Assembly (NCBI GenBank): GCA_002205965.3
Contig: NADL03000517.1
Span: 1,302,001 to 1,366,000, forward strand
DNA: 64,000 bases
DNA from: Kappaphycus alvarezii
Lineage: Eukaryota; Rhodophyta; Florideophyceae; Gigartinales; Solieriaceae
Reading direction: 5' to 3'
Below are positions 22,601 through 32,871 of this stretch, piece by piece. The position numbers and the translations under genes are program-made. Position 1 is the first letter of the stretch; the number at the start of each line of letters is the position of its first letter. Below the pieces are notes generated by a model. That model saw only the letters and a program-made list of their open reading frames with translations. It ran no database searches and was not told the DNA's origin.

Positions 22601-23289
22601 TTGTGGAAGAAATTAAGCAAAATGTTACTTTTTTCGTGGTGCTGGTCGCCTAGGAAAAACCCTTCGGGAATGGCACCAGTCTACATATTGCAGCGAAGAG
22701 AGTTCGTGAAGTGTAATAGAAACGGCTTGCCAAGACTTTCTATTGATGATTCCAAATCTTAATTCTTGAGAGAAAGGCGAATTTGTGGCCAGAACATTCT
22801 TATGGTTTGGGGTACTATACATTTGTTAGAAAAGAACGGGATGTTTGGGTGGGTGGAGAGTGTAACTGACTTTTAGACATGTCCCTCTTGGAACATGTTA
22901 GGATAATCGATATGTAACCTGGAATCGGAGGGGGTATTCTTGTTTTTTAAATTTAATTTTCAAGGATTAAAATGGCGACCTTGGAGGGACTGAGCTTCAG
23001 ATATGTACAGATTTTGTATGGGGATGAAGATTGTGTCATAGGGAACATTTTTTTGTATAGCTAAGCTGAACTGTCTTGACAATACCGATAGAATTATGTG
23101 CAATGATTTTTTTTTCGCAAAAAGTGTAAGATTGCATTTCACGCGTAACCGTCTCGTTTGTGGGGGCCGCCTGCTCCAGGATGCTTGGTTGCACTCATGT
23201 GGAGAGCCGGAGAGGAAGAGCTGGGAAGTGCGGCGCAAGGTAGTCCTTTTTTCGGTTGGAGAAACCAGTGAGCTCTTGAGAACAGGGAA
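16650..23289. other. Gene-poor region with TACTGTAC-type motifs
   Basis: No protein or RNA gene is recognised. The GC-richer part at about 17.0-18.2 kb has overlapping open frames on both strands but none with a known motif; it may be decayed transposon sequence. The rest is AT-rich with short open frames. TACTGTAC/GTACAGTA motifs cluster at 16730-16755, 16855, 17414, 18296-18340 and 18465-18482. Several CAATCAATTGA-like words lie at 20510-20635. Confidence 0.45.
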
Positions 23290-23508
23290 ATGAATCGACA
23301 TACCCCAAACTGGCTCCTGATTGGGATTTTCCTTATCGGCAAGGGAACGCTGTGGATTGCCACAATTGGCAGGGATATGCTGCAGATGTTGAGAGGGGGT
23401 GGAAAGGGGAGGTGGGAGGACTCGTACATTGAGCGGAATCGAAACAAACTTTATGACGGAGATTATGTGGCAATTGATAATCCGTTGAGTCGAAGATACC
23501 AGTACTAG
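23290..23508 (+). CDS. Candidate small membrane protein, 72 aa
   Basis: An ATG-initiated frame of 72 codons. Residues about 9-27 (WLLIGIFLIGKGTLWIATI) form a plausible single transmembrane helix, followed by a positively charged segment (RGGGKGR) and a polar C-terminus ending NPLSRRYQY. The charge pattern and length suit a small organelle-membrane subunit, but I recognise no family. A longer frame on the opposite strand (22960-23733) has a random-looking composition and is taken as the shadow. No upstream exon could be established. It may be chance. Confidence 0.35.
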   Translation: MNRHTPNWLLIGIFLIGKGTLWIATIGRDMLQMLRGGGKGRWEDSYIERNRNKLYDGDYVAIDNPLSRRYQY

Positions 23509-25869
23509 TGTGTTTCTAAAGGTGTAAGAACGGATAATTTGAAGAGGGAGGGAGGGAGGGATGCCTGGTTTAATGAAAGATGAATTCGAGACAGTGGTAG
23601 CTACTCCTTCGAAGTTGACGTTTGGACCGTTTTCGCCCCTTCCAGCGCAAACTGATAGGTTTGTTCCATATTGCTGATAGACTTTCATGTTCTTGTGGGC
23701 GGTGGACCCACAGCAGATCGCCCGTCTGTACAATACAGTATTGTACCTTCTACGGTTGGTTTGTTATACAGTGCGGTACTGTATAGTTATGTACAATGTA
23801 CTCAAGGGAACCTGGTATAATGGCTTGTTACAAAAAACTGAAGATGAAGGGCTGTCAGGTGTGTGAAACACAACTCGGTGTACAATGAAGTTACTGTATT
23901 GCGCAGATACAGTATTATACCTACAGGTACTGTACAGATGACACACGCGCAGTGGGGTTATTTCAAGGTTACTCACATTGTAGACTCTGGTCGGTATACC
24001 GTACAGTATACTGATTACAATCAGTGCTTAAGAACTTCTTTGTGTTTTCAACATAAATGGCATTTGAACTATTACTGTACATGTTGCAAGTCGATGTCTA
24101 TGAGAATCATAATGATGAGCAGAAAAAACAGGGCGCCTGACACCAACCAACAGTTTTATTGTGGATAGTAGCAATACAATAGTATACAGTACAGTACATG
24201 TCCACCCAAGAGTCAAGTGGCGCATTTGCTGTTTTGGGTTTAAAGGACCTTTGAAAGGGGAATGCAACAGTCATAGTTTTTCTTCCGTGGGAACAGAATT
24301 ATGATTAGATTGGCGCTTGAAGGACAGTCAAGTCGGAAGTACGACTTATTTTATTTTTGCGGTGAGTCATCAAAAGCCATTTGGGCGCTACACAGCAACC
24401 AGTAATCGATTCACAATTAAGAATCTTGGTACTTTTTCACATTCTTCCAATTGTGAGATCCTTGTTGAGTAAGGCACAGTTTGCATTAAATCACGTTGAG
24501 ACTTTCTGTGAAGCACAAATGTAACAATTTACTCCACTGTAATAGGGTAGAATCCATTGTCACACAGCAGCCTGCTGTCTGCACGCTCTACAGGTACCAA
24601 TCGAGAGGTTTAGGGCTCAAAAATAGAGTCGTTCGGCATTTGATGAATACCTTGTCAGCAGATGTCATAGATTGCCTTCAAGCGCGTGCCTGCAGTTTTT
24701 CGCACCGAAAAAATTGGCCAATCGTTTCTCAAATTGTACCGACCATCAGGTCCACTGGACCCGTTATGAAAACTCTTTATCTCTTGGCTTGAAGAACCAG
24801 TAACCGCCTTCCACCGTGATTTACATATGTGTGTACAGTATTTGGAAGCATTAAAATCATTCTCTATTCGTAGGGTATTTTGGACTGGATTCCGTTTCAA
24901 ATGGAAAAAGGGCTTTGCGCGACGGACAGCCATTCTTGTCGCGGAAGAGCGAATAGCGACAATGGAAAGAACGAGTTATATCTTCTTGGACTTAATTGGC
25001 CGATTTCAAGCCTGGACACTCAAGATTGACTCTCTTGCATTTCTTTGTAAGAGATTACTTTGGTAAATCTGCGCAATTTTTTTCTAAAACAGTATCTTCT
25101 TGGGGCGCATTACTACAAGGAGGTTTTGCGTAAAGATTATTATGTCAAAAGTGCAAAAGTATTTTTTAAAGTTTGTCACCTAGCTTGATTTTGATTCTTA
25201 GTTGCATTGTTGATTTTTATAGGTTTATTTGACTTCCAAAATGGATTTTGAAAAAGAGAAATAAAATAATCAATTTGTGATTATCTCTCTCGTTTGAGCT
25301 GAAAAGACGTACAGTATGTGTGGGAGTAATTAAAGGAACAGAAACGCTGACATATCATGAGTCTTGATATCTCGGACATGGAAGGGCCCTGGCGCCGTGA
25401 CCTTTCATACCCGATATTTCGGTTGACAGCGAATCAGAACATTTCCTCGTGCCGTGATTCGTAAAATCACCCCATCTCCCAGATATTCGTCATTTCTGCA
25501 AAACTTTTGGGATAACCCAACAAGAAATTGATGCCACCCGCTTCCACTTTTGGATCAGAGGAAAAGCAGAACAAAAAAAATTAATGAAAGGAACAAAACT
25601 GGTTCAAAAAAATTGTCACATGTCATAATAGGTAGATTCAACCTGATGATGGGTTTGTGGTTCCCGTGTGCGCTTTTTTTTGGTTTTTTTTTCGAATGGC
25701 ATGTTGTTTGTAACACTTTCCGCGGTTGACTTCTTTTCTTATTCTACCCTAGCGTGTTCCTGCCCAACTTCTGAATCACAGAGATGTTTCATTTCGTTGG
25801 CTATGCCTTCTTGTAGGTGTTTGTCAAACGATGCCTAGATTTATGTGACAGACATTAGCGCAAACTGTT
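23509..25869. other. Intergenic region upstream of the homeobox gene
   Basis: No gene is recognised. TACTGTAC-type motifs are dense at 23725-24200 (for example 23725-23742, 23766-23790, 23895-23940, 23996-24015 and 24180-24200). Beyond 25 kb the sequence is AT-rich with T runs. Confidence 0.45.
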
Positions 25870-26301
25870 CAGACATCTCCCCCCTTTCCTGTTTACCGTC
25901 ATTTTAGTCTCTCCCTCACCGCACAAACTCTTCGCAAGCTTGGCATCGGTCTCGACCGTTTCTCCAAGCCTTGTCCCCCCTTGTGCACCCTTCCTACCGC
26001 CTTTCTTGAAACCTTCCCCTTTCTATCCACCATCGAACTTGTTCACAAATCCTCAAATTTCAAATCCAATCTCACCCATCTCCATCCACCCGCCGTGATC
26101 CAACCCATCACCTTCAACCTCCCTTCCCTCTCCCTTAACATCCCTCTTCGTCCTTCCCCAACCTTTTCCCCTTCATCTATAACCTCCACTGTTGCAAACT
26201 TTTCCCTATCTTCTCCCCTTGCCTATCCACCCCGTTGTCCACCTCGAAACACATCCCCCTCCCCTTGATCCCCTCTCTACCACTATCCCCCTCTAGCGGC
26301 C
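25870..26301 (+). promoter_or_regulatory. Pyrimidine-rich leader of the homeobox gene
   Basis: About 430 bp of strongly C/T-rich sequence (CTCCC, CCTTCC and TCCACC words) immediately before the ATG at 26302, with no TATA box that I can point to. It has an open frame with a TGA at 26266-26268, in phase with the gene but separated from it. It is best read as 5' UTR and proximal promoter. Confidence 0.45.
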
Positions 26302-27921
26302 ATGCTGTTAACTACCACAATGGCTCATCACACCCCCGACCATAAGACACTAAACCCTCATGCTGCTGCTCCTTCCCAAACTCTACCTACGTCATCTCTA
26401 CCGCACACAAATCCTCAACATCTCGCCGCGAACACTCTCTTCAACCCTCCACCTGCCTCCCCTTTTCAACCTCGTCTAGCATCGCCTCTCAACAAGCACT
26501 TTAATCGTCCGGTTCCTCCGTTTCCGGTCGCCCCTCACCCCTCCACCCCGACACAGTCGAAGTGGCGTGTGACCCCAGCCCAAAAGGAGGCTCTACTCGC
26601 AGCTTTTCGTGAGGACCCGTACCCGGAACTTTCCCGCAAAAATGCATTGGCCGAACAACTCGGAGTGACTACAACACAGATCTCAAAGTGGTTTCAGCAT
26701 CGTCGGGAATCTCTTACACGGCTTGGGCAATTCAAGGCACAGTACAATCGTACTCGCAGGACACCAGAAGAACTTGATGTGCTTCAAAATGCTTTCGAGA
26801 TTGATCGCTACCCCACCGCGGAGCGACTCGCAGAGCTAGAATCTCAGCTCACCAATGTCACAGCCAAGCAAATAAAGCTGTGGTTCAAGCATCGCAGGAA
26901 GCAAGTGCAAAAAAGAAACCGCACCACTACTACCACCACCACCACCACTACGACAAACGCAAACTCCCCTGATCCTTCTCCACTACTCTCTCTCCCTCGC
27001 ATCACAACAACACCACCACCACCACCAACAACCCCCACCAACGAGCTGCTCGTCTCGCATCGCCCCGCAGACCGCAACACCGCTACACCTCTACCGGATT
27101 GGGCCCCAGTCTCTCCAAACCTTCCTGCCATTCCCAACAATCCGCCCAGCGTCCCAACCGCAAACATCGTCGCTCCCTCGCCTTCGTCGACCCCGTTGCC
27201 GTATGGCATTCCGCCCTCCTATTACTACAAGGCTCCCCAGATGCTAGTTGGTCAATCTCAGCAGTTCAACGAACTCGAAGTCATGGCTCTACGTGGTGCG
27301 TTTGCCATTGCGAATGGGGCTCCGTCTCCAGACGCGATTGCCCGTCTTGCTGCCCTCGTGAACAGGCCTGTTACAGTCATTGCCGAATGGTTCCGCGCGC
27401 AAGTCGCAAAACCGGCAGATCCGACCGCCGATGTTAATTACATGCAAACCACTTTCCCGCCGCAATCTGATCAGCGCCCTGCAACGAACACTAATTTCCA
27501 GGCGCAAGGCGCGACGTACAACACGAGCTCAACCGGCGCAGGAAGTCACGTCCAGAGCGATGGAGGGGCGAGTCAGACCCCGCCCTTGGGAAGTGTACCG
27601 AATACGTTTGAGAGCAGTGCTAAGTCAATGGGTGGTGATGAAGCCAAGGTTGTGGTCGAAAATGCAAGAGTTGGATCGGATAAGAGCGAGGCATTTCCAA
27701 CTTCAGACGTTGTCCAGAATGTGCACCCATCAGTCTACCCTGGGTATGTGTACACTGGGGGGGTGATCACACAGCCCACTGTGGGATTTCAGCAGCCGCA
27801 GAGTAGCTCTGCGCCTATGCTTGCGCCATTGAGGTACGTCCCGTCTTCAAATGTGCAGCCGTACCCCAATGTGAATTCGGCGTGGTACGGGCAGGCACCC
27901 AGCTACTCGAAAAGCAATTAA
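26302..27921 (+). CDS. Multi-homeodomain transcription factor, 539 aa
   Basis: Intronless; it starts ATG at 26302 with a second ATG six codons on. Residues 1-85 are Pro/Ser/Thr/His-rich and disordered. Homeodomain 1 covers about 86-137 (LLAAFREDPYPEL, LAEQLGVTTTQISKWFQHRRE). Homeodomain 2 covers about 150-203 (LDVLQNAFEIDRYP, ITAKQIKLWFKHRRK in outline, ending KLWFKHRRK). A Thr run (208-218, ACC/ACT repeats) and Pro-rich linker follow. A third, degenerate homeodomain-like helix set lies at about 322-370 (LRGAFAIANG, IARLAALVNR, IAEWFRAQV). In both good domains the third helix reads WFxHRR, so the usually invariant Asn-51 is His. The C-terminal 160 residues are Gln/Ser/Pro/Tyr-rich, like an activation domain. 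Expected role: sequence-specific DNA binding in the nucleus. Downstream neighbour is convergent. Confidence 0.9.
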   Translation: MLLTTTMAHHTPDHKTLNPHAAAPSQTLPTSSLPHTNPQHLAANTLFNPPPASPFQPRLASPLNKHFNRPVPPFPVAPHPSTPTQSKWRVTPAQKEALLAAFREDPYPELSRKNALAEQLGVTTTQISKWFQHRRESLTRLGQFKAQYNRTRRTPEELDVLQNAFEIDRYPTAERLAELESQLTNVTAKQIKLWFKHRRKQVQKRNRTTTTTTTTTTTNANSPDPSPLLSLPRITTTPPPPPTTPTNELLVSHRPADRNTATPLPDWAPVSPNLPAIPNNPPSVPTANIVAPSPSSTPLPYGIPPSYYYKAPQMLVGQSQQFNELEVMALRGAFAIANGAPSPDAIARLAALVNRPVTVIAEWFRAQVAKPADPTADVNYMQTTFPPQSDQRPATNTNFQAQGATYNTSSTGAGSHVQSDGGASQTPPLGSVPNTFESSAKSMGGDEAKVVVENARVGSDKSEAFPTSDVVQNVHPSVYPGYVYTGGVITQPTVGFQQPQSSSAPMLAPLRYVPSSNVQPYPNVNSAWYGQAPSYSKSN

Positions 27922-28522
27922 TGGATTGTGTGGAGGAATGACCATTACACCCGCGTAAATGGATCTTTATTCCGCAAGAAGAAACGTGGGAGCATCGTGG
28001 GATTTGGGCAACTTCAAAAGAATGTCACAGTGGCGTCACAGCATTGTCGATCCCTTGGATTTAAGGGGGTATGGCTGTAAAGGCAGCATCGGAAGGTGTC
28101 ATCTAAACGGCCGTGGTGTTACCTCAGATTGATTGAGAGGTTAATCCGAAAGTACGCCAGGGACCGTAATTATACTGCTTCTCTGTGCTCGGTGGAAGCC
28201 TCAAAATTGTTGAACATGGTAACTTTGCAAGCTTTGGGACTTCAGGAGAACTACCTGAACGGATGGATGTGGTGGAGTAAGGAGGTAACTTATGACTCTT
28301 GGAAACAACTGGCACCTAACAACAACTTCAACGATAACTCGCGAGGACATGTATGTTTATCGTCGTATGACTAATCTTGACCGGTGCAATCAATGCCTCT
28401 TCTATGGCAGCAGCGTGTAAAAACTGTACTTCGGCACCGGCAAAACCACAGTCAATAGCGTAGAGGAGTTCAGTCCTGGCCTTTTTCATGACCTTTTTCA
28501 CGTAAAGCTGGACAAAAAAGAC
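27922..28522. other. Intergenic, tail-to-tail
   Basis: About 600 bp between the stop codons of the two convergent host genes. It presumably holds both 3' UTRs. I see no further gene. Confidence 0.6.
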
Positions 28523-29449
28523 CTAGAAATACTCCCCGTTTGGCACTGGAGCCACATACAGCTTGTCTGGTTCTAAAGGATTCACACCTACTCTCAATGT
28601 TAACACCACTCCCTTTGCAATGTCAAAGTCCTGCTGCATACCAAGAGTCACCTTGAAGGGGTCAAAGTCGGGCTTTCGTGAGCTACGGTAATTGACGTTT
28701 AGAAACAGCTTGGTACCAACAACGCGTGGTATTCTCCAGACCCGATCTGCTTCAACCCCTACGTAAGCTGGTCGGTCACCGGCCAGGTACATTCCAGCTT
28801 TTCCAAACACGACAGCATCATCACCCAACTCCAATAATTTGGTTCTGCCGGTTACCTTCCATTCACCCTCAAGCGGCTTTATAGTGGATGTCAATTTCAC
28901 ATGAGTTGCTAGGTCTCCAGCTTCTACATCATCCCACTTTGTTACAAATGTGATGCCGAAGTCATGGCGATCAAAGTCCCAAGGTGTCAAGGTGTCTACA
29001 GCAAACAATGCCACTCTACGGATCAATCTTGCAACATTAACATCACCCCCGTCCTGCAGATCGTTTAGCCATCGCAAATTCAAGCGCGATACATTCTTGC
29101 GAAACTGGTCCGAATCAGCTTTAATAATCGATTCCCCCGTATCGAGTAGCGCATCGGTGGTTTGTTCAATATTTTCACGGTTGTCACGCCAAAACTGAAG
29201 GGCGCCAAGAGGACTGTCTTTCGAGAAGAGGGTTTTCACGTTGGCCGGTAGGGATTCAGCAAATGACTCTGTGGAGCGAGCTGCTCGATCGATGAAACGA
29301 GGGATTGAACTTAGAAGAGCATCGAGACGAGATTTAAGTGTGGGTTCCGCGGGGATCGGAGGGGGCGGGATGGACAGGGTGATGGCGTTCGAGACGTTTG
29401 TTCTAAGTTGGGAAGGGCGGCGTGGACTAATGGCGAGAGTTGACGGCAT
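28523..29449 (-). CDS. Probable plastid-targeted protein of unknown function, 308 aa
   Basis: An intact, intronless ATG frame. The first 35-40 residues (MPSTLAISPRRPSQLRTN and on) are rich in Ser, Thr, Arg and Pro and nearly free of acidic residues, as in a plastid transit peptide. Residues about 40-130 are helical (LDALLSSIPRFIDRAAR, FRKNVSRLNLRWL). From about 150 the protein is beta-strand-rich, with alternating pattern (FGITFVTKWDD, HVKLTSTIKPLEGEWKVTG, KLFLNVNYRSSRKPD, VVLTLRVGVNPLEPDKLY), ending PVPNGEYF. This could form a beta-barrel or lipid-binding fold, and plant/algal plastid envelope proteins come to mind, but I cannot name a family. Codon pattern and integrity mark it as a live host gene. 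Confidence 0.8.
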   Translation of the reverse strand: MPSTLAISPRRPSQLRTNVSNAITLSIPPPPIPAEPTLKSRLDALLSSIPRFIDRAARSTESFAESLPANVKTLFSKDSPLGALQFWRDNRENIEQTTDALLDTGESIIKADSDQFRKNVSRLNLRWLNDLQDGGDVNVARLIRRVALFAVDTLTPWDFDRHDFGITFVTKWDDVEAGDLATHVKLTSTIKPLEGEWKVTGRTKLLELGDDAVVFGKAGMYLAGDRPAYVGVEADRVWRIPRVVGTKLFLNVNYRSSRKPDFDPFKVTLGMQQDFDIAKGVVLTLRVGVNPLEPDKLYVAPVPNGEYF

Positions 29450-30316
29450 TGGAATGTTGAATCCGAAGCAACTTGTGCTTCACGACGAGAAAGAGGATGG
29501 GGAGAGTCGCGGGGACGGAGCGAGATTAAGCCCTGGGCTTGGCCGAAACTACATATGTTCCGCACCGCGCACTGTGTATGGAGACTTCCCTCTACTAGCT
29601 AGATCACAGGATTTCCTCTGCAGAGTTGAGGGATTTGGCCGAGGAAACTGGACCATATGACACGCCATGACTTTTCGTTGGAATCAACCGCGTGTTCAGG
29701 GTGCGAAGATCTAAATTACAACAATGTACAGTACTGTACAGTACGGTACAGTACGGTACAGTACAGTACAGCGTGTATACCACTGTACAATACTGAGGTA
29801 GGGTACAAAGTTATGCCGTACTTGCAGCAATTCAGTGAATCGTCGGGGGTGCGCAATTTACTCTCTACCAGCCTGGTACATACAGTTTACGAGGTTTCAA
29901 GTGCAGTCCAATGATGTACAGTACATACTGTAGCTTACCTCAATATGCTACCGGAGACGTGTAAACGGGGATAAATGAAATTTGGGAGTGCACCTGTCGA
30001 TGAGCTGCAGTGTACGATACAAATGCCCCGCCACATTTCGGAGGCGCTGCCACGTTTCAGCAGCCCGTTTGCCACCTGACAACAACCAAGCAGTACAGTA
30101 CAGTATAATACGGTAATCTTTTTATTTCTTCTCTCACCCTTTTGCCCGCGACGCCCTTTCCACGTCCCATCGCTTACAAACCCATTTCTATTCATCCCGG
30201 CTCGTGTCTCCACATTGTCGTCACCCTCATTCGTTTGGTGCCGGCTGCAGACATGATCGCTAATCCTGCAAGAGGCCAAATCGCCCTATTCCGCTCGCAC
30301 AAACTCCCGATCGTAG
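29450..30316. other. Intergenic with dense GTACAGTAC motifs
   Basis: Upstream of the plastid-protein gene. 29725-29771 is a run of overlapping GTACAGTAC/GTACGGTAC units. Further copies lie at 29915-29932 and 30090-30105. No gene is recognised. Confidence 0.6.
29725..29771. repeat. GTACAGTAC/GTACGGTAC microsatellite-like run
   Basis: About 47 bp built from 5-base steps of TACAG and TACGG. The unit with flanking GTAC is nearly self-complementary, so it can form hairpins. It is the densest cluster of a motif that recurs through the 16-34 kb region. Confidence 0.8.
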
Positions 30317-32400
30317 TTGTCAGGTGAGCGCCCCTCGGAGCACAGGGGCCACGACTTTCACCTCAGGAAATGGCTCTCCGTGAGTTCTCACTCGTACCTA
30401 CACCGGTCCCTAATGGGCTCAGCTTTGAGAACAAGCCAACTCTACTCACCATTTTCAGCGCGGGGCAGAGGCCGACCTTACCTGGACAACATCCCTCATC
30501 AACTCATGCGGCGTGCCATGAGCATCGCTGCACGCGCCCAGTATTCTCGACCCATACACGCCCTTAATCCCTCCCCGATACGTCCATCATCGGTCAGGGG
30601 ATAATGGTACAGACCTAGGTTCTGTCAAGCCGGTGGGCCCTGCCCCAAGCCCAGGCCAAGCTGCCATGTCCCAACGCCTCTTGCGCTTGCAGGCCACTAC
30701 TACGGTATCTCTCCCAGAGCGGGCGTCACCGAAATCTGGACCCTCAGCACTCTTGTCAGTCGCTTGCCCTGTGGTGATCTTTCGGCTCCCGCCATCTTTC
30801 TTCTCGCCTCCTCGACGCTTCTGCTCCATTCTCGCCCTAACAAGATTCGGCTAGTAGTTGTCGGCCAGGGTCTTCATAGCCTGGTTACCAGACTTTTGCT
30901 TCCCGGGGACCTCTCACACTCCCGCGACTACCTTGCGCCTTGCCAACGCGCCACCGGCATCTCGTCTGGCTCACACCATCACTCATAACGCGGAAATGTG
31001 TACGAGTCTCCACGGCAGCAATCCAGAGTACGTTAGGGTCTCTGGAGATACGACATATGCGTGCCACGCCCTCTCGCGACGAGGCGCTACGCCCCGTCTC
31101 TGCCCGTGTACCTCCTTGACTTGGTTTCATAAACATGATCTATGGCCGAGCCTAAGTTCCCTTCATCCCTTCCTGCTACCCTTCGCCTCTTCCAAGCCAG
31201 CCAGGAAGGCTCGCAACTGGGGATCCTGCTATTGTACTACACTTTTCCCCCGTCCTCCAACCCCTTATCAATCGGGTCTTTTTCAAGTGTAAATGAACCG
31301 CTCGAATGCTGCCCGTGGCTCGCTCTTTGGCCGAAATCCGGCGATGGCCAAGGCGTTACGTATCCCATAGGCTTTCGGTCCGGAAGTTGAGATCATGGTC
31401 AACGCATCCCAAGTCCCGTGCTTTATGGCTTATGATGAAGACGTTTAGACCTCAAGCCTTGACCGCTGCCGTTCCAGTCTCTGTGACTGATCACTGGACC
31501 ACGCATCATGCTGCTAGGCGCTGCTCTTGGTTCCGACGAGTATATGAGTGACGTAATTTAGTCCTTCGACAGCTGTCTTAATGGCTGGACCCTGAGCGAC
31601 AAGATTCCTGCTGCGCGCATCCGTGTCCGACTCTAGTAAGTCGTGTCATTCGCGTGCCTTAGTTCACGAAATCCTCGGGATCGTGCGCTCCGACGTTTCC
31701 CCTCCTCTCGGCCTCAAATTCGATGCCCTTCAGATGACGCCCCATGCCTGTCTCAATAATGTCCCTATCACCCCGATCGCTCTTTCATAGATTGCCTCCT
31801 ATGAGGTTTGGCCGCCGTGGATTCCAACCTCGGGCACCATTGTCCATGCCTCCTATTCTGCCAGATTGAAGGCCTTCGCCGCGTCGCTCGTCTGTAGCCG
31901 TACTAAACCATCCGCTCCCAATTACCGCTGCCTTGCCCGTTTCCCCTCCGTAGCAACCTGGTCTATTTTTCCGATCGCCTCCGAATTCCCGACCACGAGA
32001 CTGAAGCCTCCGATCTTGGCCCGTATAACCCCGAACCTTTAGCCCAGGGCACGGAACGCCCACACACGTATTTACTTCAAGGCTGCAGACACCCTCAGCC
32101 CGTTCTTGCTGGGAGGATGACCGTTGGGACGCCGGCCCAAACCCTGCAGACAATGGCGCTGAGTCTATCGGCCGTCATGCCCTCGCAACGCCTTACTGTT
32201 CACTCCTTTGCAACAATTCGGGTCGACAGCTGGGCCTGATCAATTATGATGAGCAGTCATCTAGACCTTTCGGTCTACAAGGACCCTGTCTCCCTGCTCT
32301 GCTGCTAACCATGTATGTGCCAATGGACCTCCGAGGCCATCACGCTTCGGTTTGCAAGAATAGCTTTCGCGCTGCATTGCAGAACACCACTTAAAAGTTG
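30317..32400 (+). pseudogene. Decayed non-LTR reverse transcriptase, GC-rich
   Basis: The stretch is GC-richer than its surroundings and reads, through stops and frame changes, like the RT of an RLE-type non-LTR element. YLDNIPHQLMRRAMSIAAR lies upstream; short blocks LMRRAMSIAARAQYSRPIHAL and GISPRAGVTEIWTLSTLV resemble the region before and at finger motif 1. SSTLLLHSRPNKIRLVVVGQGLHSLVTRLLL (blocks LLLHSRPNKIR and VVVGQGLHSLV) matches the LPKPNGxIRPIAVGExLRRLxxK block. SQEGSQLGILLLY matches SQEGxQQGDPLGPLL. MAYDED stands where YxDD is expected. None is intact. It belongs with the same broad family as 15369-16649. RT of this kind copies RNA at the cut target. Confidence 0.6.
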
Positions 32401-32871
32401 TGCAACAACCATGTCGTAAAGCGCGCCGGTTTCGCATATCCACAGTGCAGAAAACTCCCTTACCCTTTGACAAATTTACTGCACTGTACAGTACTGCACA
32501 GCACATGTACTGTTACAATTTCACTCCGAAGTTGCAAACGGATCAGGTTGCATGTCACACAATCACTGATGCCACACCGGTCATGGTGGGCCCGGGATGG
32601 CAGCTTTATGTAGACCCGCGAGGTGTAATGAATGCAATCCTACGGTGCACCTCAGTGCAATTCGTTACATCAAATGCAATATAGAACGGGCGTCTGAAGT
32701 GCAATCCTACTTCATTACGAATACGAATGACTTCTTACTCATCTGTCATTTCGAGTGTACACTGCCTGACCGCCTATTAAGACCAAGATCTAATCGGATC
32801 GTCCACAACGGTCAAGTGCGGTGCAGCGCGCGAGATGATAGCCATCCCTATCGACGAACATATGATGCAGC

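Noticed and set aside
22960-23733. 257-codon open frame on the - strand
   Set aside because: No ATG-led family, random-looking composition, and it covers the better small + strand frame. Treated as a chance open frame.
26844-27209. 121-codon frame opposite the homeobox gene
   Set aside because: Val/Gly runs mirror the Thr/Pro codon repeats of the real gene.
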